Part shown: positions 35,953 to 44,674 of the stretch, piece by piece | How positions within the stretch are numbered: position 1 is the stretch's first letter | Layout: each line of letters begins with the position of its first letter | From: Vibrio penaeicida | GTDB lineage: Bacteria; Pseudomonadota; Gammaproteobacteria; Enterobacterales; Vibrionaceae | DNA: 64,000 bases | Assembly: GCF_019977755.1 (NCBI RefSeq) | Contig: NZ_AP025146.1 | Span: forward strand, 221,022 to 285,021 | Reading direction: 5' to 3' | Position numbers and translations under genes: made by a program | The notes under the pieces: generated by a model | What the model was told of the DNA's origin: nothing | Seen by the model: the letters and a program-made list of their open reading frames with translations, nothing else | Databases searched by the model: none

Positions 35953-36017
35953 TTGATATCAAATCCGAGATGATAGAAACGATGCCCCATTGGGTTTCTT
36001 GCTAGATGTTCTCTCAT
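35949..36017 (-). CDS. 22-residue peptide coupled to the next gene
   Basis: MREHLARNPMGHRFYHLGFD plus two residues, with AGGAG 7 bases before the ATG and a GTGA overlap to the next gene. It could be a real small protein or a leader that sets translation of the following gene. Confidence 0.4.
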   Translation of the reverse strand: MREHLARNPMGHRFYHLGFDIK

Positions 36018-36102
36018 GATGTTGCTCCTTTGCAAAATCGTAGTGTTGAGCTTGAATATGGCAGTGTCGAGTTGGCTCATCAAAACCAACTCGACTTCGT
36101 AT

Positions 36103-36450
36103 CTAGAGGCGTTTGCCCTCCTCAAGCTGCCAAACAAAGATCACGTTAAGATCTAGGTTCAAATAAAGTCGAGCATCAGAAATGTACACCTCAATGGCAT
36201 TGAAACTAATATGGCTAAGCGCCGCATCAATCGCGCCGGAGCAGTACACCAAAGCTGGCTCAACAAATAATCTGTCGCCGCTGTGCGTATCGATGAGACG
36301 GACAAGAACGCCCTCTTGTTGCAACCAACTTTGCCAATCTTTCCCCTGATAACTGAAATCCGCTACGCGTTGACCGTTTTGGCCACTTGAAAGAAGACTG
36401 CCAACGTTTTCTTTGAAACAGTCTTTATCTGCGCATAGTTTGTCATACAT
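36103..36450 (-). CDS. small unknown protein
   Basis: 115 residues, soluble and acidic, with GGAGACAAAAC before the ATG. It has its own class I promoter. No family recognised; three cysteines occur in the first 80 residues. Confidence 0.55.
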   Translation of the reverse strand: MYDKLCADKDCFKENVGSLLSSGQNGQRVADFSYQGKDWQSWLQQEGVLVRLIDTHSGDRLFVEPALVYCSGAIDAALSHISFNAIEVYISDARLYLNLDLNVIFVWQLEEGKRL

Positions 36451-36480
36451 AGTTTTGTCTCCATTTAAGTCACAATGTAA

Positions 36481-36508
36481 ATCGTACTTGCGACCATGAA
36501 GCCGACAA
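36481..36508 (-). promoter_or_regulatory. class I promoter for the 36450 gene
   Basis: TTGTCGGC (minus strand, 36501-36508), 16-base spacer, TACGAT (36481-36486). Confidence 0.55.
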
Positions 36509-36736
36509 TTACGGCTTACGGATCAGAAAGTGATATTCACCATTTTCAACATGTTGGCTGAGTAGCTCCCACTCAAGCTGATGAACCATGTGAGAAATTC
36601 TCTCAGTCGACAATGGCTCACAAGTGATGACATGCGCCACGCAATCGCTCGCGATTTCCCTGAAAATAAAACGGCGAACAACGACCGTTAAATCAGGGCA
36701 TTTGACCGATTTGGCATCGAGTTGTTTAAGCTTCAT
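36509..36736 (-). CDS. small unknown protein
   Basis: 75 residues, two cysteines near the start, soluble. It overlaps the upstream gene by 4 bases (ATGA). The class I box of the next gene starts at its stop codon. Confidence 0.5.
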   Translation of the reverse strand: MKLKQLDAKSVKCPDLTVVVRRFIFREIASDCVAHVITCEPLSTERISHMVHQLEWELLSQHVENGEYHFLIRKP

Positions 36737-37098
36737 TTCAGCTCCTTAGGCAGCAGTTTCAGTAATTCCTCCATCTCGCTCGAGCTCGGCGTTGATTTGC
36801 AATGCGACATCAAACTCCAAATCGTGACTCGATGGGTTGCAGGCACAAGCTCCCGGGCATAAGGGAGCGGCATGCGAATGCGACCCTTGCAATGAAAACC
36901 GAGATACGCGACCAACATGCCAAGTGTGTTAAATACTCGTTTCGAGTCGAGTCCCAGTTCAGGTGACAGTTGAATTGACTTGAAATGATTGTGATATTTG
37001 CCGGGAATATGCTTTATCAAATTCTTCAGTTCGCAGTTCGGAGCGAATTGGTCATTTTCGGCTGCAGTTTGGTTTGATGGTTCTTTTAAGCTTTCCAT
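36733..37098 (-). CDS. small unknown protein
   Basis: 121 residues, with a GGAG ribosome site and ATGA coupling to the next gene. The middle (about 45-90) is hydrophobic-helical but not a clear membrane span. I looked for similarity to DndE and found none. Class I promoter upstream. Confidence 0.5.
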   Translation of the reverse strand: MESLKEPSNQTAAENDQFAPNCELKNLIKHIPGKYHNHFKSIQLSPELGLDSKRVFNTLGMLVAYLGFHCKGRIRMPLPYARELVPATHRVTIWSLMSHCKSTPSSSEMEELLKLLPKELK

Positions 37099-37121
37099 AT
37101 GGTTTCTCCTTCTATAGAAAC

Positions 37122-37149
37122 ATCATCCCCCAGCAAGCTAAGCCGACAA
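37122..37149 (-). promoter_or_regulatory. class I promoter for the 37098 operon
   Basis: TTGTCGGC (minus strand, 37142-37149), 16-base spacer, GATGAT (37122-37127). Confidence 0.55.
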
Positions 37150-37273
37150 TTAGGTACGGCCCCGAAACCTAGAACTCATCCTTATGGACAAACTTTTGTC
37201 TGTAGTCCCTATTCTGGGCAAAGTTTATTGTTTGAAAATCGACATAAAACTGAAATTCTGGTGAAACTGTGAG

Positions 37274-37316
37274 ACGAACGAACAAAGCACCGAACAGTTT
37301 GTTCGTTTGTTCGGTG
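37274..37316. promoter_or_regulatory. inverted repeats upstream of kfrA, probable KfrA operator
   Basis: CACCGAACA (37288-37296) pairs with TGTTCGGTG (37308-37316), with nested GAACGAACAAA and TTTGTTCGTT sequences. KfrA proteins bind such repeats at their own promoters. Confidence 0.55.
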
Positions 37317-37379
37317 ACAAATTCGACTGCTGAATCTATAATTGCCGTCAAACCTACCCACACCATACAAAGTGACCTC

Positions 37380-38516
37380 ATGACAAACTCGACCCAAGAC
37401 GCAACCAAACAAGATTACGAGGAGCGATTATTTAAGATCGCAGACACCATGGTTCAGAACGGCGAGAAGGTCACGATCCGTTCAATATTGGACAAATTCC
37501 CCGACATAAACTCCACTTCGACATTGTCTCCGGCATACACTAAATGGCGTGAAGCTCAGCGTGAACAGATAAACTCCATTAACAATCGTCTGTCATTTAG
37601 CCCATCGTTTAATTCAGCCCTTATCGCCGAAGTCTCACGCCTGTTAGATGCAGAAAAAGCATTATTGGAATCAGATAGAGCTGACCTTGAGGACCAAGTC
37701 GGGATTCTCCATAGAGAACTAAGCATTCAAGCTGATAAGTTCAAGGAAGCAGTGGACACGATTAACGCTCTGAAAAGAGAAAACTCTGATCAGAGAGCTG
37801 AGCTGCAGCTGTCAGCGAAGCAAATTGGCGAACTGCGTGAAGCCCATGCTCAAGAGCTTCAGAAAAAAGAAGAACAGCATAAACAGCAAATCGAAGAAAA
37901 AGAGCAACTCTTCAGCCAGAAGTTAGAGGAAAAAGAGTCGTTAATCATTCGACATGAAGCCAAAATCGAAAGTCTGAATGAGGCCAATCAGCACAACTCA
38001 TCAGAAGCCTCAAAATACAAAGTCCTTGAAGGTCAGGCTAGAGAACAATTGGTTGCTGCCAATGAAGAAAAGCAAACCCTTCAGGAACAACTAAAAGTGT
38101 TACCAGATCTACGTTCTGAGCTGAATGTAGAAAAGGCACTCAAAACGAGTAAACAAGACGCGCTGACTGCCCTGCAAGGCCGTTATGACACGTTGCAAGA
38201 ACAAAGTGTACAGCTCAATTCACAACTAGAAGTCAACCGCTCTAAGCTGGAAACCTACGATCAGAAAGTTCAAGAGCTCTCCAACCTATCGAAGCTTCTC
38301 AATGACGCTCAGAATCAAATATCTACCCTGTCCACATCTGAGCGAGCAATGGTTCAAGATATGAAAGAAATGCAGTTAGAACTGAACCGCCGAGAGTATG
38401 CGCAGCAAGAAAATGCCAATTTACGAGGGGAGTTGAATGCGACTAGGGAGCAGCTGAATAACTCAGTGAAACAAATCACTAGCCTTACGCAGCAACTTAA
38501 CAAAAATTCGGATTAA
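37380..38516 (+). CDS. kfrA: KfrA-like DNA-binding coiled-coil protein
   Basis: 378 residues from the ATG of MTNSTQDATK; the frame is open upstream but runs through the operator. Residues 10-60 fit the KfrA N-terminal helix-turn-helix (a GEKVTIRSILDKFP step followed by TKWREAQ). The rest is an uninterrupted coiled coil (about 80-375) rich in Q, E, K and L. KfrA of RK2 is an autoregulated nucleoid-like protein that aids stable partition. The inverted repeats at 37274-37316 fit autoregulation. It stands alone. Confidence 0.8.
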   Translation: MTNSTQDATKQDYEERLFKIADTMVQNGEKVTIRSILDKFPDINSTSTLSPAYTKWREAQREQINSINNRLSFSPSFNSALIAEVSRLLDAEKALLESDRADLEDQVGILHRELSIQADKFKEAVDTINALKRENSDQRAELQLSAKQIGELREAHAQELQKKEEQHKQQIEEKEQLFSQKLEEKESLIIRHEAKIESLNEANQHNSSEASKYKVLEGQAREQLVAANEEKQTLQEQLKVLPDLRSELNVEKALKTSKQDALTALQGRYDTLQEQSVQLNSQLEVNRSKLETYDQKVQELSNLSKLLNDAQNQISTLSTSERAMVQDMKEMQLELNRREYAQQENANLRGELNATREQLNNSVKQITSLTQQLNKNSD

Positions 38517-38548
38517 AAAAACTCGCCATTCCAACTGAAATGGCGAGT
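38513..38548. terminator. bidirectional terminator
   Basis: ACTCGCCATT (38521-38530) and AATGGCGAGT (38539-38548). The A-run at 38514-38521 makes a strong T-tract for the leftward gene that ends at 38595. Confidence 0.7.
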
Positions 38549-38594
38549 CTGGTGTTGAGCTTTGTCTGAGTTCTACATTGATCAAGGCATACTT

Positions 38595-39449
38595 CTAGTC
38601 GAATGATAAAACAGAGATTCGATGGTCGCTAACTTCCCCTGGCATATCAACATTGTAGAAGTCAGCGTTAGTGACCCCTGAATCTACTAGTACATGGTCA
38701 ATCAACTGCTGCTTGCCACGATATACGTAAGAGTAGTCTTCGGCACTTGCCCATTGGACCAAATTAGGCGCACTATCATTGCTACCCATCAATGAGGCAA
38801 GGGTGGCCGATTCAGGGGTATCATTCATATCCCCCATAACGATCACTCGATCGTATTTTGGTTGATTTTTAGTGACGGCTTTTCTAATCGCTTCGGCTTG
38901 AGCAACTCGTTTTGCATCCTTTTTCTTACTGTTGTGTCTTTTCGAAATTAAATGCGTTGCCACAACGTAATATGAGTCATCCCCATCCATTAAGCCGACA
39001 GCCAATACCTTCGATGGTCGTACTTGCTTCTTAGTTTCAGTCGAAATCGCGTAGGTTTTTGGGTTGGTACTAACCGTTCCCTCCATAACGCGGTACTTTG
39101 TCAAAATTGCGATATCTTGTGACGTGAACGTATCGCGGCTTTTCTTAAATACGTATTGGTACTCTGGCAAGAGACTCGTTAGATCTTTCGCAATGTGCTC
39201 CCCCTCAATTTCGAGAAGCGACACAATATCAGCATCTAGATCAGTGATTTTTTTGGCGATTAGCTTTAATTCGCTGCGGTATTCAACTTCTGTTGGCGGT
39301 GGGCGATTGCCATCCTCTGTGCCAACCACTCGCCCCTCATGTGGAGAGACATGATCCCAAAGCCATTCGGTGTTAATCGTTGCTATTGTTGCTGCGTTGA
39401 GCTGCCAGGAAAACACACAGGCCATAATCGGTAATAAGCGGTTCATCAT
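38595..39449 (-). CDS. secreted endonuclease/exonuclease/phosphatase family protein
   Basis: 284 residues with a signal peptide (cleavage after LNA, near residue 19). EEP-fold motifs: INTEWLW near 26, LLEIEG near 100 (metal-binding Glu), VIVMGDMNDTPES near 205 and a terminal SDHRISVLSF (catalytic SDH). All catalytic residues seem kept. The protein should act outside the cytoplasm, on nucleic acid, phospholipid or inositol phosphates. Extracellular DNases of vibrios (Xds type) are larger, so the substrate is open. Confidence 0.8.
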   Translation of the reverse strand: MMNRLLPIMACVFSWQLNAATIATINTEWLWDHVSPHEGRVVGTEDGNRPPPTEVEYRSELKLIAKKITDLDADIVSLLEIEGEHIAKDLTSLLPEYQYVFKKSRDTFTSQDIAILTKYRVMEGTVSTNPKTYAISTETKKQVRPSKVLAVGLMDGDDSYYVVATHLISKRHNSKKKDAKRVAQAEAIRKAVTKNQPKYDRVIVMGDMNDTPESATLASLMGSNDSAPNLVQWASAEDYSYVYRGKQQLIDHVLVDSGVTNADFYNVDMPGEVSDHRISVLSFD

Positions 39450-39494
39450 TTCCTCCTAATTGAATAGAAATTAAAACGGTTTTGTCAGTCCCTA

Positions 39495-39803
39495 TTAAGT
39501 AGGGAGTAGGAACAGAAGCAGCGAGTAAGAAATAAAGACAGCATCAAAGACCCATACTGCTTTGCGAGCTTTATCGAACTGATTTTGTCTTTGAAAATGG
39601 CACTTCACCCAAAACAGGAGGTTAATGCCTACTAGAAACGCCACAATTGAGAAAAAGTGAATGTTCCATTCCCATTGCTTATCCATAGCGCCTAAAGCAA
39701 CTTTAGTTAGCGAAAGAACCCCAACTGGCACTACCACCAGAAGCATATAAAATGGGTAGGGCAACTTTTGCCTAAGCATATTTATCGTTTCAAGAAACTT
39801 CAT
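39495..39803 (-). CDS. membrane protein, three or four helices
   Basis: 102 residues with hydrophobic spans at about 17-38, 48-66 and 82-100. It starts 5 bases after the previous gene and may be co-transcribed with it. Function unknown. Confidence 0.55.
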   Translation of the reverse strand: MKFLETINMLRQKLPYPFYMLLVVVPVGVLSLTKVALGAMDKQWEWNIHFFSIVAFLVGINLLFWVKCHFQRQNQFDKARKAVWVFDAVFISYSLLLFLLPT

Positions 39804-39807
39804 ATTC

Positions 39808-40569
39808 TTACTCCCGACTGAAGTCCATGTTATCTAATAGCGAAACAATATTTAGTTGGCCGACCATGAATCCCGACAAAGGCTGTTTGATAGCCGTTCG
39901 TGCGCGATTTACCAATTTCATTGCTATTTTTTGTTCGTAGCTATCACTGCCGATACTTAAGGTAGAAATCCAATTATTCATCCCCCATGCTATCGACTGT
40001 TTAATGATCGATTGATGGCAAGCAATCGACTTGTGCATGAGATTGAGGTTGAAGAAGTCAGCTCCTGCTTGCTCTCCTTTGATGAAAAAGGGATCAAGCT
40101 TATTCCTAAGCGGTAAGCTTGCGTTAATGCCAGTGAGTGGATTTAGGCTCGGTTTAAATGGCAGTTTGGAATGACAGTAATTCTGTGCTTGTGACACGAT
40201 GTATATCAATTTATTGAGCTTTACCATTCGAGGTAAAACCACCTTATGTTGCGCGAGTAACTGTCCATAAGCCTCACGATTGTTGTTTAGGAGCATCTTG
40301 CCTTTGCGTTCATCCAAATCCGAAAGCTGGTTGCTCAACTGTTCCTTATAGATCCCCAAGCTCACTCTCAGCTTGCCAAGGTGTTGAGCCGCAAGCCAGT
40401 AATTAAAGTAACGACTCGCTCTTTCAGTGGCTTGGCTCAGTCGCATTTGGAACCCGCAAGCGAACCCATTTCTATATGCTCTGGCCTGCGTTGGGGTTAG
40501 ATTGCTATCCATTACTGGAATAGCGTCTTTGTGAGGCTCTTTAATTTGTGAAACGATATCTTCAAGCAT
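39808..40569 (-). CDS. unknown protein
   Basis: 253 residues from the ATG of MLEDIVSQIKEP, with AGAGGG 7 bases upstream; the frame is open for 41 codons further but contains the class I promoter. It is helical, with conserved-looking aromatic and His residues. No family recognised. A phage structural or plasmid stability role would be a guess. Confidence 0.55.
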   Translation of the reverse strand: MLEDIVSQIKEPHKDAIPVMDSNLTPTQARAYRNGFACGFQMRLSQATERASRYFNYWLAAQHLGKLRVSLGIYKEQLSNQLSDLDERKGKMLLNNNREAYGQLLAQHKVVLPRMVKLNKLIYIVSQAQNYCHSKLPFKPSLNPLTGINASLPLRNKLDPFFIKGEQAGADFFNLNLMHKSIACHQSIIKQSIAWGMNNWISTLSIGSDSYEQKIAMKLVNRARTAIKQPLSGFMVGQLNIVSLLDNMDFSRE

Positions 40570-40597
40570 TGGTGTTCCCTCTATGAATTTCTTATAG

Positions 40598-40625
40598 AGA
40601 GTAAGCTCGATGTTCGAGCCGACAA
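40598..40625 (-). promoter_or_regulatory. class I promoter for the 40569 gene
   Basis: TTGTCGGC (minus strand, 40618-40625), 16-base spacer, TACTCT (40598-40603). It decides the start at 40569. Confidence 0.55.
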
Positions 40626-40688
40626 ATTGAGCCGGTACTCCGGTTAAATGGGAATAAGAGAAGTCAGTCATTTTTAGTACGGCACGTT

Positions 40689-41360
40689 TCACGTCAAGAA
40701 TCTAGGCACATCAACGGCCAATTCTGACGCAAGGCTTGAATGCTTTAACTCCCTTACCGTTTTTCGCAACTTGTCTCGCTCGGATTTTAGCTCTGCAATA
40801 ACAGTGCTCTGCTCTCTAATTGATTCATTGAGTGCGGCGATAGTCGATAACTGCTCCTGATAAGCATTGCGAGTAATGAAAGAAATAAGAATTGAGCTTT
40901 CGGCATGATAATCAAGTGAGTGACGATACTGAGAAAACTTCTTCTCGTTAAACCCGAAGCTATGTTGGTCTACCGCGCCTCTCAGCACATCGAATTTTGA
41001 GTCTCTCTTGCATACCACGAGACCCCATTGGTTGTTAATGTCAGCGAGCATGTCACTGCTAAACGAGCTTTCATGGATTAACAAATAGCGATATTCCCCG
41101 TATGTAATTTCATCTAAACGAGGCTTTAAATCTGATGGGGAAAGGTCATATCCTACGACCAGAGCCACGCTGCAATCAAATGAGCCGGTACCATGCCGAA
41201 AGGCTAGGAAGTCGGGCAAGGCGTTGGTGATTTCACCGGAATGACAGTTGATGATTTCTGACTTACTTAATATAAACTGGCAGCCATGCCCATTGGTAGA
41301 TGAGTCAGTAGCAAGCCAATTTTTGCCTGCGTGTGCGAGACGTGCTTTTGAATAGACCAT
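40689..41360 (-). CDS. unknown protein with C-terminal coiled coil
   Basis: 223 residues: an N-terminal globular part (about 1-160) and a coiled coil (about 170-210). AACTGGAG precedes the ATG. It is preceded by a class II motif inside a CCAGTTA...TAACTGG inverted repeat. No family recognised. Confidence 0.55.
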   Translation of the reverse strand: MVYSKARLAHAGKNWLATDSSTNGHGCQFILSKSEIINCHSGEITNALPDFLAFRHGTGSFDCSVALVVGYDLSPSDLKPRLDEITYGEYRYLLIHESSFSSDMLADINNQWGLVVCKRDSKFDVLRGAVDQHSFGFNEKKFSQYRHSLDYHAESSILISFITRNAYQEQLSTIAALNESIREQSTVIAELKSERDKLRKTVRELKHSSLASELAVDVPRFLT

Positions 41361-41390
41361 AAATTGAACTCCAGTTACCCACTTTCACAA

Positions 41391-41404
41391 CATAAAAGCG
41401 AAAA
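41391..41404 (-). promoter_or_regulatory. class II promoter motif for the 41360 gene
   Basis: The minus strand reads TTTTCGCTTTTATG. CCAGTTA and TAACTGG flank it as an inverted repeat. Confidence 0.45.
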
Positions 41405-41425
41405 CCTTAACTGGAATATCTGGCC

Positions 41426-43435
41426 CTAATGCAATCGGATCAAGCTTCGTTGTTTATACCAATCACGGAACTTGCTTTTAAACATCTCTCTTGTTTTGTT
41501 GAAGTCTTCAGTGATGAAGGCAATACGTCGGATTATGAACTCTACGACATATCTGTGCTCTACCTTAAATTCCTGAGATAAGACCTCAATTTGCTCTGAC
41601 TTTAAATGCGGCAGGACAAGCAGTTTTTCGAGCCGCAATGTGATGTACGCTCCAACATCTAGTTCTGAGATTTCAGTCGCTATACTAATTTTTTTGCAGA
41701 TGATCTGAATCTCCATATTGGACATATAAGGACTGATCATCCAACTTTTTCCGCTAACTTCATAAATCATAAAGTACTTATTCATAATGATGTTTTCGGC
41801 TGCGTGCTCAATATCTTTGAGTGTATTAGGCATATGACGGCTTGTTGATGGACTCTGGTAAAAAGCATTTTTTGTCATTGGCTTATTGTTCCGCCCATCT
41901 CGGTACTTCGCTCCTGCTTCCTCTACCAGTTCTTTGCCGAAAATTTGAAAGCTCACAAAGTCTCGGCTTCGCTGCGTATCACGATATCCATTCATATTGT
42001 GAATTTCGAAGCGCATCGTTACACCGAACACATCCAATTCGATGACCCGATGATTGGGGTTCTCATCGACAACTTCGTTACTTAACAAAATATTGTTATA
42101 AAGGTTTTTGCATGAACCTTTGGGAGCAATAATTTGCCTGAGTGCTTTCACCATCTCATGAGAGAGTTTGAAGGCTTCCTGGTCGTCACTGAGTTGCGTC
42201 CAATAGCACTTCACCGTATCGAAGAGATTTCCTTCACCAAAACCATCATCGTTGATCAGTTGATGCTTATTAGAAAAGTAGTCTTGCCTGACTTTTTCAT
42301 AGAATCGACGGATCATTAATGGCAATTTGGCCAGGTCTTGATGAGCGATGCCGTAAGCGGAGATTGAGTGCAATCGATGATAAAAACTGGCATGCCAGGT
42401 CAAAACGCACAACTTGAATACTTTACTGTAATCATGGTCAATTCTGTCTTCTAGCTTGCATGCGCCATCAAGTGGCTTTTTCGGTTTGGGTTTATTCGCA
42501 TGGATGATGTGGAATTTATCAATTAACCTCAACTGGCTTTCCGCGTAGATCTTACTGTCATCATAAGATCGTTCGATATGGGAATAACTTTTAGTAGTAT
42601 GGTAAGCCCGGATTATTGAATGGTTAATCGCTTTTAGCACGCTAGGGCCGCGAGATAGCCCTTGTCGATCGGCAATATCCTCAACCCAAATCGGGATAAG
42701 CACTTTGCTCAAATCTGTGTATTCATCGATTTCACCTTTTTGGCGCTTAAAGTCGAGGTAGTCAATCGTGATATCTTGGATGCGGCGCAATACATCTTCA
42801 TCTTCTTCGTTGAAAACACCGTAGTACGAGGTCGCTCGCGCCCATTGTCGTTCCCCATCCTGATAGAAACTACCTTCTCTGCGTTCAGTGATGATATTGG
42901 CAGGACTCAAGGTACAGTTGGAAGCCTTAAGCTCAAAATCCGTTCCGTAAATCGACTCAAGGGTAATTGGATTGGGGTGCTTGGGGGCATTCTTTGTGTG
43001 ATCAACACCGTTGTACTCAAGTGTGTCATTGAGAAAGTTCTGAGCTTCTCGACCGCAGATAGGGTTATCAGACACCGCGGTAACTTCAGTAGAATCTGAA
43101 TAGTTCAAGAACTCATAGCACTTTAGCCGTTGATCAGAAACTTCAAACCAATTATTGGCAGCGGTTACTTTTACGAACTTAGGTTGTTTGCTTAACGACC
43201 TCAAGTAACGATAAATGGAAGTGCGCCCCTTTTCGTATGTATTGGCAAAGTCATCGATCTCAAAATACTCTCGCCCACTGTCGCCCCTTAAATTTTCACT
43301 AAAGGATTTAATGGCTTTCAAGAACCCAAGTAGTCCAACTTGCCCTTCAGAGCTGTTGATCATGGAGTCTAGAGAAGTTTCAGCCCCCACGGGAATTCTG
43401 ATCACTGCTGAATTAACGAAATTATTGTGGCTCAT
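41426..43435 (-). CDS. RctB-like replication initiator
   Basis: 669 residues. It resembles RctB, the initiator of Vibrio chromosome 2 (658 residues), in length and in stretches: a winged-helix-like region near 55-120 (KGRTSIYRYLRSL), a region like GERQWARATSYYG with RRIQDITIDYLDF, a segment ADRQGLSRGPSVLKAINHSI comparable to the DSGPARDSIRDSI helix, and a SRHMPNTL motif near 545 comparable to KRNMAPTL. The match is by eye and remote. It is transcribed away from the iteron region, as an initiator would be. Confidence 0.6.
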   Translation of the reverse strand: MSHNNFVNSAVIRIPVGAETSLDSMINSSEGQVGLLGFLKAIKSFSENLRGDSGREYFEIDDFANTYEKGRTSIYRYLRSLSKQPKFVKVTAANNWFEVSDQRLKCYEFLNYSDSTEVTAVSDNPICGREAQNFLNDTLEYNGVDHTKNAPKHPNPITLESIYGTDFELKASNCTLSPANIITERREGSFYQDGERQWARATSYYGVFNEEDEDVLRRIQDITIDYLDFKRQKGEIDEYTDLSKVLIPIWVEDIADRQGLSRGPSVLKAINHSIIRAYHTTKSYSHIERSYDDSKIYAESQLRLIDKFHIIHANKPKPKKPLDGACKLEDRIDHDYSKVFKLCVLTWHASFYHRLHSISAYGIAHQDLAKLPLMIRRFYEKVRQDYFSNKHQLINDDGFGEGNLFDTVKCYWTQLSDDQEAFKLSHEMVKALRQIIAPKGSCKNLYNNILLSNEVVDENPNHRVIELDVFGVTMRFEIHNMNGYRDTQRSRDFVSFQIFGKELVEEAGAKYRDGRNNKPMTKNAFYQSPSTSRHMPNTLKDIEHAAENIIMNKYFMIYEVSGKSWMISPYMSNMEIQIICKKISIATEISELDVGAYITLRLEKLLVLPHLKSEQIEVLSQEFKVEHRYVVEFIIRRIAFITEDFNKTREMFKSKFRDWYKQRSLIRLH

Positions 43436-43814
43436 AACTTGAACCTTGAGCTAATCATTACAAGCGCAGGTGTGGGCAAATCACTTCCTTGAGAGTTTAC
43501 AGTGTCCATTTGCATGTTCTCAAAATCGATGGATTGCGCGGCTAGACATCCCAACCATGCAATCGAAATTGGCTAAATAATATTCAGGCGATCAATTTAT
43601 GGCATCAGGATAGCTATTTGCAAGCCCCTGCAATTGGGCGTTTTCATTCACAGTTTCGGCGAAAATATGAATGAATTTTTTACATATCCCAATCAAGAAA
43701 GATCCATTTTTATTATTTATTGATCTTTTGATCTTTAACTTGGTGATACTGGTTAGATCTGATCTATTGATCGGGGCGATGCGCAAAAAAAATGATTCTC
43801 ACAAGTTATTGATA

Positions 43815-43825
43815 TATGGGATTAA
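43815..43825 (-). repeat. origin iteron 1 (reverse)
   Basis: TTAATCCCATA on the minus strand; the only copy in this orientation. Confidence 0.6.
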
Positions 43826-43898
43826 ATATAAATCTACTCTGCTCGGCTTACGGAACAATGGATCAAGGAAAGCTCGGAAGCATGATCAAGAAAGGGAG

Positions 43899-43937
43899 TT
43901 AATCCCATGTAGAAAAGTAGCTAATCCCATATTTAAA
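43899..43937 (+). repeat. origin iterons 2 and 3
   Basis: TTAATCCCATGT at 43899-43910 and TAATCCCATATTTAAA at 43922-43937, 23 bases apart, or about two helical turns. Confidence 0.6.
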
Positions 43938-43964
43938 GCCGCATAGAAAGCAAGGTGATACACA

Positions 43965-44025
43965 CAGCATATTTACAGCATAGAAACAGCTTATTTACAG
44001 CATAGAAACAGCTTATTAACAGGTT
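43965..44025 (+). repeat. 22-bp tandem repeat in the origin
   Basis: Unit 1 at 43965-43986 and unit 2 at 43987-44008 differ at one base (CAGCATATTTACAGC / CAGCTTATTTACAGC, each ending CATAGAAA); a partial third unit starts at 44009. AT-rich, so it could be the unwinding element or a second binding array. Confidence 0.7.
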
Positions 44026-44382
44026 GTGACAGTCTATATATTTCGACCGATTTGATGGTTCAATAGCGAAAACTAACGAATTTACGTTATATATTTGTGA
44101 GTGAAATCTCTAAATGTTTGAATAATTACATTGATTTTCATTTTATCAACAAAATTATCAAAAGAATATGAGCCATAACCGTCAGCAAACATGATGAATG
44201 GCTTATCTGTCTTTCCGATTTCGTATCGCTTTGACAAATTTAGGCTTGTTTAGGAGTGAGTCTTTTAATATTTGCATTTCTTTGTCGTTCCGTAGGACAC
44301 CGTAGTTGTTTCTACGTTTTTGCATTGCTTTAGCTTTTCTTCACCACACTCTATTGTTCGTAGGGGTGTTCAATGTCAGTGC

Positions 44383-44397
44383 TAATCCCATATTTAA
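44383..44397 (+). repeat. origin iteron 4
   Basis: TAATCCCATATTTAA. Confidence 0.6.
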
Positions 44398-44448
44398 TGT
44401 CATGGTCACTGGATAGTAGGAGAATGATCGTGAGTTAGTGACGAAGTG

Positions 44449-44466
44449 TTAATCCCATATTTAAAG
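44449..44466 (+). repeat. origin iteron 5
   Basis: TTAATCCCATATTTAAAG, 66 bases after copy 4. Confidence 0.6.
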
Positions 44467-44531
44467 TCCTTGTTGGTGTTAACTGCATCAAGCCAATGCT
44501 CTGTAGATCATTTCTTTCAATGGCGAGATGC

Positions 44532-44546
44532 TAATCCCATACTAAA
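44532..44546 (+). repeat. origin iteron 6
   Basis: TAATCCCATACTAAA. Confidence 0.6.
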
Positions 44547-44625
44547 ACCGATTTAGTCTCTTAAAAATTGCATTACTTTTTCACGTTCAAACTTGTCCAC
44601 AATTACAGTGGGTAAGTCGGTGCAT

Positions 44626-44654
44626 AAAAAAGCAGCGATCTAGTCGCTGCTTTC
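44626..44654. terminator. terminator downstream of the DinG-like gene
   Basis: AAAGCAGCGA and TCGCTGCTTT form a 10-bp stem; A-run on the left gives a T-tract for leftward transcripts. Confidence 0.7.
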
Positions 44655-44674
44655 TTTATTAGTTGGAATTTGAT

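Larger units (their letters stand above)
43436..44629. other. probable replication origin region
   Basis: About 1.2 kb of AT-rich non-coding DNA upstream of the Rep gene. It holds six copies of an iteron with core TAATCCCATA, a 22-bp tandem repeat and sequences near the DnaA-box consensus (TTATCAACA at 44142-44150 and TTGTCCACA at 44592-44600). Short open frames here lack ribosome sites. A class II-like TTTTCGCTATTG (minus strand, 44062-44073) is also present. Confidence 0.65.

Noticed and set aside
35605..37098. Small genes upstream of the DndC-like gene as DndE or DndD
   Set aside because: None has the DndE ribbon-helix pattern or ATPase motifs.
40570..40692. Longer form of the 39808-40569 protein
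   Set aside because: The upstream 41 codons contain the class I promoter and have no ribosome site.
43671..43946. 91-codon open frame in the origin region
   Set aside because: It overlaps two iterons, lacks a ribosome site and has no protein-like pattern.
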